Of a DNA stretch of 32,160 bases, positions 23,280-31,052 are shown one piece after another (the first letter of the stretch is position 1; each line of letters opens with the position of its first letter). This stretch comes from Pseudomonadota bacterium. GTDB taxonomy: Bacteria > Pseudomonadota > Alphaproteobacteria > Rhizobiales > Rhizobiaceae. Both the position numbers and the translations under genes were made by a program. The stretch spans positions 1 to 32,160 of the forward strand of contig JAEZXX010000111.1 of NCBI GenBank assembly GCA_023419535.1. The letters are read 5' to 3'. The notes under the pieces are model-generated. The model was given only the letters and a program-made list of their open reading frames with translations, was not told the DNA's origin and searched no databases.

Positions 23280-24491
23280 ATGGTCCCCGCGAACGCCGCA
23301 AGGTCCGCCCTCTACGCCACCTATGCGAGAGCGAACCTCAGGTTCGAGCGAGGCGAGGGCGTGTGGGTGACCACCGACGACGGGCGCACCTTTCTCGACT
23401 TCGGCGCAGGCATCGCGGTCAACGCGCTCGGCCACGCCCATCCGCACCTCGTCGGTGCGCTGACGGAGCAGGCCGCCAAGCTGTGGCACGTCTCCAACCT
23501 CTACGAGATCCCCGGTCAGGCCCGTCTGGCCGAACGTCTCGTCGAGGCGAGCTTCGCCGACCGGGTCTTCTTCGGCAATTCGGGGGCCGAGGCGCTGGAA
23601 TGCGCGATCAAGACCGCGCGCCGCTACCATTACGTCGCCGCCGCGCCGGAGCGCATCGAGATCCTGACCTTCGAGGGCGCCTTCCACGGCCGCACCCTGG
23701 CGACGCTCGCCGCCGGCGGGCAGGCGAAGTATCTGGAAGGCTTCGGCCCGAAGGCCGAGGGCTTCCGCCAGCTGCCCTTCGGCGACCTCGACGCGGTGAA
23801 GGCCGCGATCGGCCCGCAGACGGCGGCGATCCTGATCGAGCCCATCCAGGGCGAGGGCGGCGTGCGGCGTGCGCCGCGCGCCTTCCTGCAGGGGCTGCGG
23901 GACCTGTGCGACGAGCACGGCCTCCTCCTCATCTTCGACGAGGTGCAGACCGGGATCGGGCGCACCGGCCATCTCTACGCCTATCAGGGGATGGGCGTGA
24001 CCCCGGACATCCTCGCCTCGGCCAAGGGCATCGGCGGCGGCTTCCCGATGGGCGCGTGCCTCGCCACCGAAGCGGCGAGCGCCGGCATGACGGCGGGCAC
24101 CCACGGCACCACCTATGGCGGCAACCCGCTCGCCATGGCCGTCGGCAACGCCGTGCTCGACGTCGTCCTGTCGGAGGGCTTCCTGGAGCATGTGCGCGAC
24201 ATGGGGCTCCTCTTCAAGCAGGGCCTCGCCTCGCTCGCCGACCGCTTCCCGGGCGTCCTGGAGGAGGCGCGCGGCGAGGGGCTGCTCGTCGGTCTCAAGG
24301 GCTGCGCGCCGAACGGCGAGATCGTCGGCGCCTTCCGCGAGGCGGGGCTCCTCAGCGTTCCGGCCGGCGACAACGTGGTGCGCCTCCTGCCGCCGCTCAT
24401 CGTCACGGCCGAGGACGTGCGAGAGGGCCTGTCGCGGATGGAAAGCGCTCTCGAAACGCTTCGGGCCGCCCGCACGGAGACGGCGGCGTGA
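23280..24491 (+). CDS. argD: Acetylornithine aminotransferase
   Basis: 403 residues from ATG 23280, the usual size for class III PLP-dependent aminotransferases of this type. The PLP lysine is Lys249 in SAKGIGGGFPMGA; other signatures are FGNSGAEALECAIKTAR, FEGAFHGRTLATL, EPIQGEGGVRRA and FDEVQTGIGRTG. It converts N-acetylglutamate semialdehyde to N-acetylornithine in arginine synthesis (and possibly succinyldiaminopimelate in lysine synthesis). The stop overlaps the argF start by four bases (GTGA), so the genes are coupled. ArgD is chosen over ornithine aminotransferase by its context with argF. Confidence 0.95.
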   Translation: MVPANAARSALYATYARANLRFERGEGVWVTTDDGRTFLDFGAGIAVNALGHAHPHLVGALTEQAAKLWHVSNLYEIPGQARLAERLVEASFADRVFFGNSGAEALECAIKTARRYHYVAAAPERIEILTFEGAFHGRTLATLAAGGQAKYLEGFGPKAEGFRQLPFGDLDAVKAAIGPQTAAILIEPIQGEGGVRRAPRAFLQGLRDLCDEHGLLLIFDEVQTGIGRTGHLYAYQGMGVTPDILASAKGIGGGFPMGACLATEAASAGMTAGTHGTTYGGNPLAMAVGNAVLDVVLSEGFLEHVRDMGLLFKQGLASLADRFPGVLEEARGEGLLVGLKGCAPNGEIVGAFREAGLLSVPAGDNVVRLLPPLIVTAEDVREGLSRMESALETLRAARTETAA

Positions 24492-25408
24492 GGGCCGGCA
24501 CGCGGCATTTTCTCGACCTCGCCGTCGTCGAGCCGGCCGAGTTGCGCGCCATCCTGGAGGACGCCAAGGTCCGCAAGGCGCAGGGGCGCGCCGGGCCGCG
24601 CCCGCTCGAAGGGCGCATGCTCGCCATGATCTTCGAGAAGCCCTCGACGCGCACCCGCGTCTCCTTCGACGTGGCCATGCGCCAGCTCGGCGGCGAGACG
24701 CTGTTCCTGTCGGGCGCCGAGATGCAGCTCGGCCGCTCCGAGACCATCGCCGACACCGCGCGCGTCCTGTCGCGCTACGTCGACGCGATCATGATCCGCA
24801 CGACCGAGCACGCCCGGCTCCTGGAGCTGGCCGAAGCCGCCACCGTGCCCGTCGTCAACGCGCTGACCGACGACACCCATCCCTGCCAGCTGATGGCCGA
24901 CATCCTCACCTTCGAGGAACATCGCGGACCGGTGGAGGGCAAGACCTTCGCCTGGACCGGCGACGGCAACAACGTCCTCAACTCCCTGATCGAGGCTTCG
25001 GCCGCGCTCCGCTTCAAGCTGCGCATCGCGACGCCCGAGGGCTCGGAGCCCTCGGGCCTCTTCATCGACGCCGCCAAGCGGCGCGGCGCCGACATCGTGA
25101 CGACCTACGACCCGGTCGAGGCGGTGACCGGGGCCGACTGCGTGGTCACCGACACCTGGGTCTCGATGGGCCGGGAGGAGGAGGCGCGCGGCCACAACGT
25201 CTTCCAGCCCTATCAGGTGAACGCCGCGCTGATGGGCCGAGCCAAGCCCGACGCGCTGTTCATGCACTGCCTGCCCGCCCATCGCGGCGAGGAGGTGACG
25301 GACGAGGTGATCGACGGCCCGCAATCGGTGGTCTTCGACGAGGCCGAGAACCGCCTGCACGCGCAGAAGTCGGTTCTGGCCTGGATGTTCGGCGAGGTGC
25401 GCGCGTGA
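24488..25408 (+). CDS. argF: Ornithine carbamoyltransferase
   Basis: 306 residues from GTG 24488, overlapping the argD stop by four bases. The carbamoyl-phosphate motif EKPSTRTRVSF and the ornithine-side motif MHCLPAHRGEEV are present, along with TDDTHPCQLMADILT (HPxQ). It makes citrulline from ornithine and carbamoyl phosphate. Its stop in turn overlaps the hslO start by four bases. Homotrimer in the cytoplasm. The frame is open far upstream through argD, but the family start and the overlap fix the start. Confidence 0.96.
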   Translation: MRAGTRHFLDLAVVEPAELRAILEDAKVRKAQGRAGPRPLEGRMLAMIFEKPSTRTRVSFDVAMRQLGGETLFLSGAEMQLGRSETIADTARVLSRYVDAIMIRTTEHARLLELAEAATVPVVNALTDDTHPCQLMADILTFEEHRGPVEGKTFAWTGDGNNVLNSLIEASAALRFKLRIATPEGSEPSGLFIDAAKRRGADIVTTYDPVEAVTGADCVVTDTWVSMGREEEARGHNVFQPYQVNAALMGRAKPDALFMHCLPAHRGEEVTDEVIDGPQSVVFDEAENRLHAQKSVLAWMFGEVRA

Positions 25409-26412
25409 GCGAGACGGAATCCGAGGGCCACGCGCTCGGCGAGTTCGGCTATGCCGGCGACGACGCCGTCGTGCCCTTCCAGGTCGAGGCGCTGGACACG
25501 CGCGGGCGCGCCGTCCAGCTCGGCGCGATGGTGGATTCGATCCTTTCGCGGCACGACTATCCGGAGCCCGTGGCGCGGCTTCTCGGCGAGATGATCGTCC
25601 TGACCGTGCTTCTGGGCACCTCGCTGAAGTTCGACGGGCGCTTCACCACGCAGACCCAGACCGACGGGCCGGTCGACCTTCTCGTCGTCGATTTCGGCAC
25701 GCCCTCCTCGGTGCGGGCCTATGCGCGCTTCGACGCCGAGCGCCTGGCGGAGGCCGTCGCGGCCGGCCGGACCGAGCCGGAGCTCCTGCTGGGAACGGGC
25801 ACGCTGGCCCTGACCGTCGATCAGGGCCCGGAGATGCAGCGCTACCAGGGGATCGTCGCGCTCGACGGCGCGACGCTGGAGGCGGTGGCCGAAGGCTATT
25901 TCCGCCAGTCCGAGCAGATTCCGACCGCCGTGCGCCTCGCGGTGGCGCGCATCGCGCGGCGCCAGGAGGGCGGCGGCTTTTCCGAGAGCTGGCGCGCCGG
26001 CGGCCTCGTCGCCCAGTTCCTGCCCGCCGCGCCCGAGCGCATGCGCATGCCCGATCTTCCGGGTGGCGACCTGCCGGAGGGCGTGGAGGACGCCTTCGAC
26101 TTCGAGCCGGACGATTCCTGGACCGAGGCGCGCGCCCTCGTCGACACGATCGAGCCCTCCGAACTGGCGGACCCCGACATCGGGGTGGAGCGCCTGCTGT
26201 TCCGCCTGTTTCACGAGCGGGGCGTGCGCGTCTTTCCCGCGACGCCGGTGGAGGACGACTGCTCCTGCTCGCGCGAGAAGATCAAGGCGGTGCTCGACGG
26301 CTTTTCGGCCGAAGAGATCGAGGATTCGATCGAGGACGGCCGGATCAAGGTCACCTGCGAGTTCTGCAACGAGACCTACGAGTTCTCGCCGGACGAGTTC
26401 GCGAAGGGCTGA
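25405..26412 (+). CDS. hslO: Redox-regulated chaperone Hsp33
   Basis: 335 residues from GTG 25405, overlapping the argF stop by four bases (GTGA). The C-terminal zinc centre has Cys286 and Cys288 (CSC) and Cys318 and Cys321 (CEFC), the CxC...CxxC arrangement of Hsp33. Under oxidative stress these form disulfides, zinc is lost, and the holdase activity is switched on. The N-terminal chaperone core (about 20-240) has GRFTTQTQTDGPVDLLVVD. The protein is longer than E. coli Hsp33 (292) because of acidic insertions in the linker. Cotranscription with argD-argF, which I recall from related bacteria, ties it to the arginine operon rather than heat shock genes. Confidence 0.95.
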   Translation: MSETESEGHALGEFGYAGDDAVVPFQVEALDTRGRAVQLGAMVDSILSRHDYPEPVARLLGEMIVLTVLLGTSLKFDGRFTTQTQTDGPVDLLVVDFGTPSSVRAYARFDAERLAEAVAAGRTEPELLLGTGTLALTVDQGPEMQRYQGIVALDGATLEAVAEGYFRQSEQIPTAVRLAVARIARRQEGGGFSESWRAGGLVAQFLPAAPERMRMPDLPGGDLPEGVEDAFDFEPDDSWTEARALVDTIEPSELADPDIGVERLLFRLFHERGVRVFPATPVEDDCSCSREKIKAVLDGFSAEEIEDSIEDGRIKVTCEFCNETYEFSPDEFAKG

Positions 26413-26437
26413 ACGCGGCTCGTCCTCATGCGGCCGC

Positions 26438-26466
26438 TTGGCAAGATGCGAAGTCGCCCTTAGCAT
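26438..26466 (+). promoter_or_regulatory. Possible promoter of the secreted hydrolase
   Basis: TTGGCA (26438-26443), a 17-bp spacer, and TAGCAT (26461-26466, four of six consensus bases). It lies 30 bp before the hydrolase start, which also has AAGGGGAGA as ribosome site. Confidence 0.4.
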
Positions 26467-26495
26467 CGTCTCCTCGACGAAGGGGAGATCGTCCG

Positions 26496-27821
26496 ATGCC
26501 GTTCCATGCCCGTTCCATCGCCTTCGCGGGGCTCGCGGCCGCCGCGCTGACCGCCCTTCCGGCCGCCGCGCAGGAGGCCTCGGACTGTCCGGACAGCGTC
26601 CCGGCCGGGACCGAATGCTTTCGCGGGCAGGACGGGAACGGCGCCTGGTATCTCATCGCCAAGCCGCAGGACTGGAACGGCGTCCTCGTCCTCCACGCCC
26701 ATGGCGGGCCGCGCCTGTCGGAACCCGCCCGCGAGGACGCGGACGAGGATCTCGCCCGCTTCGCCATGATGGTGGAGGAGGGCTACGCCTTCGCCGGGTC
26801 GAACTACCGGCGCGAGGGGTTCGGCGTCCGGATGGCGGCCGAGGACATGCTGAACCTCGTCCCGATCGCCGTCGCCGCGGTGGGCGAGCCCGAGATCACC
26901 ATCCTCCACGGGCAGAGCTGGGGCGGCAACGTCGCGGCCAAGGCGGCCGAACTGCACGCGATCGGCGGCGACGGCGAAGCGCGCTTCGACGGCGTGCTCC
27001 TGACCAACGGCGTGCTGGCCGGCGGGCCGCGCCCCTACGATTTCCGGGCCGATCTGCGGGCGGTCTACCAGTTCTACTGCGGCAACCATCCGAGACTGGA
27101 GGAGGAGCACTATCCGCTCTGGCGCGGACGCGCGGAGGGGTCGGAGGCGATCGGCCGCGCCGACATCGAAGCGCGCGTCGAGGAGTGCACCGGCCTGTCC
27201 AAGGCGCCGGAGGACCGGACAACGGAGGAGGCGCGCAACCTCGCCGACATCCTCGCCGTGACGCGCGTCCCCGAGCGCACCCTCGTCGCGCATCTGAACT
27301 TTGCGACCAACACCTTCGCCGACATCGTCGGCGAGCGGCTGGACGGCTTGAACCCGTTCACCAACGAAGGCGTTCGCTACGAGGGCTCGCAGGACGACGA
27401 GGCTCTGAACGAAGGCGTCGAGCGCTTTTCCGCCGACCCCGAGGGAGCGCGGCGGCTGACTTACGATTCCGGGCTGACCGGGCAGATCGTCGTACCGACC
27501 CTGACGGTCCATGCGATCGACGATCCGACCGCCTTCGTGGAACTGGAGGACGCCTATCGCCAAACGGTCGCCGCGGCCGGCAATTCCGAGCTTCTCGTCC
27601 AGACCTTCGTGCGCGAAGGCGAGCATTCCCGCCTGTCGGCGCCGCAATACCCGGCGCTGCTCTCGGCGCTGGTCGGCTGGATCAAGGACGGGCGGCGCCC
27701 GACGGCGGCACAGGTCGCGCAGGCCTGCGAGGAGATCGCGCCCCGCTACGAGGGCGAGACCTGTCATTTCGAGACGTCCTACGCGCCGCCGCCGCTCGCC
27801 ACGCGTTCGCCGGAACGCTAG
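26496..27821 (+). CDS. Secreted alpha/beta-hydrolase, substrate unknown
   Basis: 441 residues from ATG 26496. A signal peptide (MPFHARSIAFAGLAAAALTALPAAA, cut near Ala25) directs it to the periplasm or outside. The catalytic triad can be assigned: Ser141 in HGQSWGGN (nucleophile elbow), Asp342 or Asp343 in HAIDDP, and His377 in EGEHSR. The oxyanion region is LHAHGGPR (about 67-74). Four of the six cysteines in the mature part lie in the first 15 and last 30 residues, so disulfides are plausible. It stands alone between hslO and the convergent apaG. It could be an esterase or peptidase; nothing in the context says which. Confidence 0.8.
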   Translation: MPFHARSIAFAGLAAAALTALPAAAQEASDCPDSVPAGTECFRGQDGNGAWYLIAKPQDWNGVLVLHAHGGPRLSEPAREDADEDLARFAMMVEEGYAFAGSNYRREGFGVRMAAEDMLNLVPIAVAAVGEPEITILHGQSWGGNVAAKAAELHAIGGDGEARFDGVLLTNGVLAGGPRPYDFRADLRAVYQFYCGNHPRLEEEHYPLWRGRAEGSEAIGRADIEARVEECTGLSKAPEDRTTEEARNLADILAVTRVPERTLVAHLNFATNTFADIVGERLDGLNPFTNEGVRYEGSQDDEALNEGVERFSADPEGARRLTYDSGLTGQIVVPTLTVHAIDDPTAFVELEDAYRQTVAAAGNSELLVQTFVREGEHSRLSAPQYPALLSALVGWIKDGRRPTAAQVAQACEEIAPRYEGETCHFETSYAPPPLATRSPER

Positions 27822-27903
27822 AGCGCGTCCGGCGGCGGTCGCAGTCCGGCCATGCGCGGGCGCCGGAACGGCGGCCGAACCGCGATCGTGACGCGTGGGA
27901 CGC

Positions 27904-28299
27904 TCAGTTCAGCCGCTTGGGCGCGGCCGAGGGCGCGTCGAGCGAGAAGGCGGGGATCGCGACCTCGAAGAGGCTGCCGTCGGGCCGCTCCATCTGGTAG
28001 CTGCCGCGCATGATGCCGGACGGGGTCGGAAGCGGGCAGCCGGAGGTATAGGTGTAGCTGTCGCCGGGATCGAGGACGGGCTGTTCGCCGACGACGCCGG
28101 ATCCCTGCACCTCTTCCACCCGGCCCGTCGCGTCGGTGATCAGCCAGTGCCGGGAGCGCAGCTGCACCGTCTCCGGCGAGGAATTGTCGATCTCGATCGT
28201 GTAGGCGAACAGCCAGCGACCGTCCTTCGGCGAGGACCGCTCTTCCAGGTAGATCGGACGGACCCGGACCGTGATCCCCTTCGTCGTTGCCTGGTACAT
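27904..28299 (-). CDS. apaG: ApaG family protein
   Basis: 131 residues from ATG 28299, the normal length of ApaG. Motifs TKGITVRVRPIYLEERSSP, FAYTIEIDNSS-x-ETVQLRSRHWLITDATG, EVQGSGVVGEQPVLDPGDSYTYTSG and GIMRGSYQM are characteristic; the fold is a fibronectin-III-like beta sandwich. ApaG is genetically linked to Co2+/Mg2+ tolerance in Salmonella, but its molecular role is unclear. It follows metZ on the same strand after 107 bp, with a large hairpin between them. Confidence 0.94.
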   Translation of the reverse strand: MYQATTKGITVRVRPIYLEERSSPKDGRWLFAYTIEIDNSSPETVQLRSRHWLITDATGRVEEVQGSGVVGEQPVLDPGDSYTYTSGCPLPTPSGIMRGSYQMERPDGSLFEVAIPAFSLDAPSAAPKRLN

Positions 28300-28357
28300 G
28301 GCGTGCCCGATGCTGTGCTGTCCGTCCGCGGTTTGGGCGTTTTGCTCCCACCTAGCG

Positions 28358-28392
28358 CGCGCCGCATGGCCGTCATGAGGCCATACGGCGCG
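28358..28392 (-). repeat. Large inverted repeat between metZ and apaG
   Basis: A 14-pair stem with one mismatch (28358-28371 against 28379-28392) and a 7-nt loop GTCATGA follows the metZ stop. On the minus strand it is not followed by T, so it may stabilise metZ mRNA or separate metZ from apaG rather than terminate. Confidence 0.55.
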
Positions 28393-28406
28393 TCGCTTTC
28401 ACTTTG

Positions 28407-29597
28407 TCATGCTGCCGACAATGCGGCGGAAAAGTCCTCCAAAAGGTCGTCGATGTCCTCCAATCCGGCCGAGAAGCGCAGCATTCCGTCGGTGATGCCG
28501 AGCTCGGCGCGCACCTCCGGCGTCAGGTTCTTGTGCGTCGTCGTCGCCGGATGGGTGACGAGGCTCTTGGCGTCGCCGAGATTGTTGGAGATCGTGACGA
28601 CCTCGAGGGCATCGGCGAAGCGGAAGGCGGCCTCCTTGCCGCCCTCCAGCTCGAAGGCGACGAGCGTCGAGCCGCCCCGCATCTGCCGCGCGATCACCTG
28701 CGCGTCCGGATGGTCGGCGCGGCCGGGATAGAGGACGCGCCTCACCTTGGCGTCCCCGGCCAGAAGGTCGGCGATGCGCGCGGCGGTGGCCGTCTGCCGC
28801 TCGACGCGAAGCGCCAGCGTCTCCAGCCCTTTCAACATGACCCAGGCGTTGAAGGGCGACATGCAGGGGCCGGTGTGGCGGAAATAGTCGTGGAGGTTGG
28901 CCTCGATCCACTCCGCCGAGGCGAGGACCACGCCGCCGAGGCACCGGCCCTGGCCGTCGATGTGCTTGGTCGTGGAGTAGACGACGACGTCCGCCCCGAG
29001 CTCCATCGGCTTCTGCTGGAGAGGCGTGGCGAAGACGTTGTCGACGACGAGGATGGCGCCGGCCTCGTGCGCGATCTCCGCGACCGCGGCGATGTCCACC
29101 ACCTCCAGCGTCGGGTTGGTCGGGCTTTCCAGGAAGAAGAGCCTGGTCTGCGGCGTGACGGCGGCGCGCCAGGCGGAAAGGTCGCGGCCGTCGACGAAGG
29201 TCGAGGTGACGCCGGCGCGCCCGAGGACGGTCTCGATCACGTAGCGACAGGAGCCGAAGAGGGCGCGGGCGGCGACGACGTGGTCGCCAGCCTTCACCGA
29301 ACAGACCAGCGCGGCCGCCACCGCCGCCATGCCCGAGGCGGTGGCGCGCGCGTCGCCCGCGCCCTCGAGCGCCATCATGCGCTCCTCGAACATGCGCACC
29401 GTGGGGTTGGCGTAGCGCGAATAGATGAAGCCGGGCTCCTCGCCCTTGAAGCGGGCCTCGGCGGCGGCGGCGTCGTCGTAGACGAAGCCCTGCGTCAGGA
29501 ACAGCGCCTCGGACAGCTCGCCGAACTGGGAGCGCATGGTTCCCGCGTGCACCAGCTGCGTCGCCGGCCGGAGTTTGCGCCCTTCGCGGATCGCCAT
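28407..29597 (-). CDS. metZ: O-succinylhomoserine sulfhydrylase MetZ
   Basis: 396 residues from ATG 29597, with AAGGAG (29606-29611) 8 nt upstream. A PLP enzyme of the Cys/Met metabolism family: FIYSRYANPTVRMFEERM, ATASGMAAV, the cofactor-binding ESPTNPTLEVVDI and the Schiff-base Lys211 in YSTTKHIDGQGR. MetZ makes homocysteine from O-succinylhomoserine and sulfide in methionine synthesis. The regulation agrees: a SAM-II riboswitch and a good promoter lie upstream, so SAM should switch it off. MetZ is chosen over MetB (cystathionine gamma-synthase) and MetY from the start KLRPATQLVHAGTMRSQFGE and the riboswitch context. apaG follows. Confidence 0.94.
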   Translation of the reverse strand: MAIREGRKLRPATQLVHAGTMRSQFGELSEALFLTQGFVYDDAAAAEARFKGEEPGFIYSRYANPTVRMFEERMMALEGAGDARATASGMAAVAAALVCSVKAGDHVVAARALFGSCRYVIETVLGRAGVTSTFVDGRDLSAWRAAVTPQTRLFFLESPTNPTLEVVDIAAVAEIAHEAGAILVVDNVFATPLQQKPMELGADVVVYSTTKHIDGQGRCLGGVVLASAEWIEANLHDYFRHTGPCMSPFNAWVMLKGLETLALRVERQTATAARIADLLAGDAKVRRVLYPGRADHPDAQVIARQMRGGSTLVAFELEGGKEAAFRFADALEVVTISNNLGDAKSLVTHPATTTHKNLTPEVRAELGITDGMLRFSAGLEDIDDLLEDFSAALSAA

Positions 29598-29616
29598 GCT
29601 CGTCTCTCCTTCAGAA

Positions 29617-29676
29617 CCGCGCGGCTGCGGCGCGCGGCAAAGCAAAACCGGCCGGGCTTCTCGCCGCGCAGCCGGT
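29617..29676 (-). promoter_or_regulatory. metZ leader hairpins (expression platform?)
   Basis: Read on the minus strand, ACCGGC...GCCGGT (29676-29647) is followed by TTTGCTTT, like a weak terminator. Next comes CCGCGCG/CGCGCGG (7-bp stem within 29617-29637), ending 5 bases before the metZ ribosome site. These may turn SAM binding into reduced transcription or translation. Confidence 0.5.
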
Positions 29677-29705
29677 CTCGTCGACGGATCGTCTCGAAGG
29701 CACGG

Positions 29706-29759
29706 CCCTTTAGCGACTTGTTTTTCGTGGCTGCAAGCCGGCCGGCCAAATCACCACGT
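29706..29759 (-). ncRNA. SAM-II riboswitch (metZ leader)
   Basis: The minus strand reads CGTGGTGATTTGG, then GGCTTGCAGCCACG and AAACAAGTCGCTAAAGGG, matching the conserved SAM-II (metA motif) pattern. P1 pairs CGTGG (29758-29754) with CCACG (29730-29726), and GATTTG pairs with CAAGTC to make the H-type pseudoknot; the 3' GCTAAA is conserved. It binds S-adenosylmethionine and represses the downstream methionine gene. Confidence 0.93.
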
Positions 29760-29771
29760 CCTGAGGCGTCG

Positions 29772-29800
29772 AGACTAGCGCCGCGCTGGACCGGGGTCAA
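29772..29800 (-). promoter_or_regulatory. Promoter of the metZ transcript
   Basis: On the minus strand TTGACC (29800-29795), a 17-bp spacer and TAGTCT (29777-29772). Transcription would begin near 29765, a few bases before the SAM-II core, as expected for this riboswitch class. Confidence 0.75.
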
Positions 29801-29842
29801 TTCTCTGCTACAGGAGGCTTTCGCGTCGGCATCGAGGGGACG

Positions 29843-30943
29843 ATGGCTCAAGGTATCCTTCCCGATCGGGACATCGCGCGCCTCTTCGACACGGGCGCGC
29901 TCGCCTCCGCGCGCCCGCTGGACGAGGACCAGATCCAGCCCGCCAGCCTCGATCTGCGGCTCGGGCGCACCGCCTACCGCGTCCGCGCCAGCTTCCTGCC
30001 CGGTCCCTCCAGAAGCGTCGCCTCGACGCTGGAGCGCTTCTCGCTGCACGAGTTCGATCTGACGCACGGCGCCGTCCTGGAGACCGGCTGCGTCTACCTC
30101 GTGCCCCTGATGGAAAGCCTGAAGCTGCCGGGCGACCTGTCGGCGGCCGCGAACCCCAAATCCTCCACCGGCCGGCTCGACATCTTCACGCGCATCATCG
30201 CCGACCGCGCGCAGGAATTCGACAAGATCCCCGCAGGTTACGCGGGTCCGCTCTTCATCGAGATCAGCCCGCGCACCTTCCCGGTCCTCGTCCGCACCGG
30301 CTCGCGCCTGTCGCAGCTGCGCCTGCGCGAGGGGCACGCGGCGATACCGGGCGCTGAGCTCTCCGCCGTCAACGCGGCCGAGCGGCTGACGAATGCGGGG
30401 GCGCCCAACATCACCGACAGCGGCATCGCGCTGTCGGTGGATCTTGCGGGCGACGAGAACGGCCTCGTCGGCTACCGCGGCAAGCGCCACACCGGGGTCG
30501 TCGACGTCGACCGCCGCGAGGCCCATGCGGTGCCCGACTTCTGGGAGCCGCTGCACCGATCCGCCATGGGCGAGCTCGTGCTCGATCCGGACGAGTTCTA
30601 CATCCTCGTCTCCAAGGAAGAGGTCCACGTCCCGCCGGACTTCGCCGCCGAGATGACGCCCTTCGACCCGCTGGTGGGCGAGTTCCGCGTCCATTACGCC
30701 GGTTTCTTCGATCCCGGCTTCGGCCACAGCCCGGCGGGCGGCAGCGGGGCGCGCGCCGTCCTGGAGGTGCGCAGCCACGAGGTGCCCTTCATCCTGGAGG
30801 ACGGGCAGATCGTCGGGCGCCTCGCCTACGAGCGGATGGCATCGAGGCCCGAGCGGCTCTACGGCCTCGATCGGTCCTCGAACTATCAGGCGCAGGGGCT
30901 GAAGCTGTCGAAGCATTTTCGCGCCGGAGAGCGTGACCGCTAG
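29843..30943 (+). CDS. dcd: 2'-deoxycytidine 5'-triphosphate deaminase, double-length form
   Basis: 366 residues from ATG 29843, about twice the ~190 of E. coli Dcd. It matches the long alphaproteobacterial Dcd family (Pfam DCD), in which two dUTPase-like folds are joined. The first half has QPASLDLRLG and NPKSSTGRLDIFTR with Lys106 to Arg111, resembling the S-x-x-R active-site motif. The second half has HYAGFFDPGFGH (from ~285) and EVPFILEDGQIVGRLAYERM. The reaction is dCTP to dUTP plus ammonia, feeding dUTPase and thymidylate synthesis. It is divergent from metZ and probably has its own promoter in the 245-bp region between them. Confidence 0.92.
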   Translation: MAQGILPDRDIARLFDTGALASARPLDEDQIQPASLDLRLGRTAYRVRASFLPGPSRSVASTLERFSLHEFDLTHGAVLETGCVYLVPLMESLKLPGDLSAAANPKSSTGRLDIFTRIIADRAQEFDKIPAGYAGPLFIEISPRTFPVLVRTGSRLSQLRLREGHAAIPGAELSAVNAAERLTNAGAPNITDSGIALSVDLAGDENGLVGYRGKRHTGVVDVDRREAHAVPDFWEPLHRSAMGELVLDPDEFYILVSKEEVHVPPDFAAEMTPFDPLVGEFRVHYAGFFDPGFGHSPAGGSGARAVLEVRSHEVPFILEDGQIVGRLAYERMASRPERLYGLDRSSNYQAQGLKLSKHFRAGERDR

Positions 30944-31052
30944 AGCGCAGGCGGTGGGCGGCAAGAGGGCTCCGCTTGTTGCCGTTGGCCGGCTTCGCTA
31001 AGAACTTCGGGGAGAGGGCGATCGGCGTCCTTTCCTCGGTTCGAGCCTGTCC

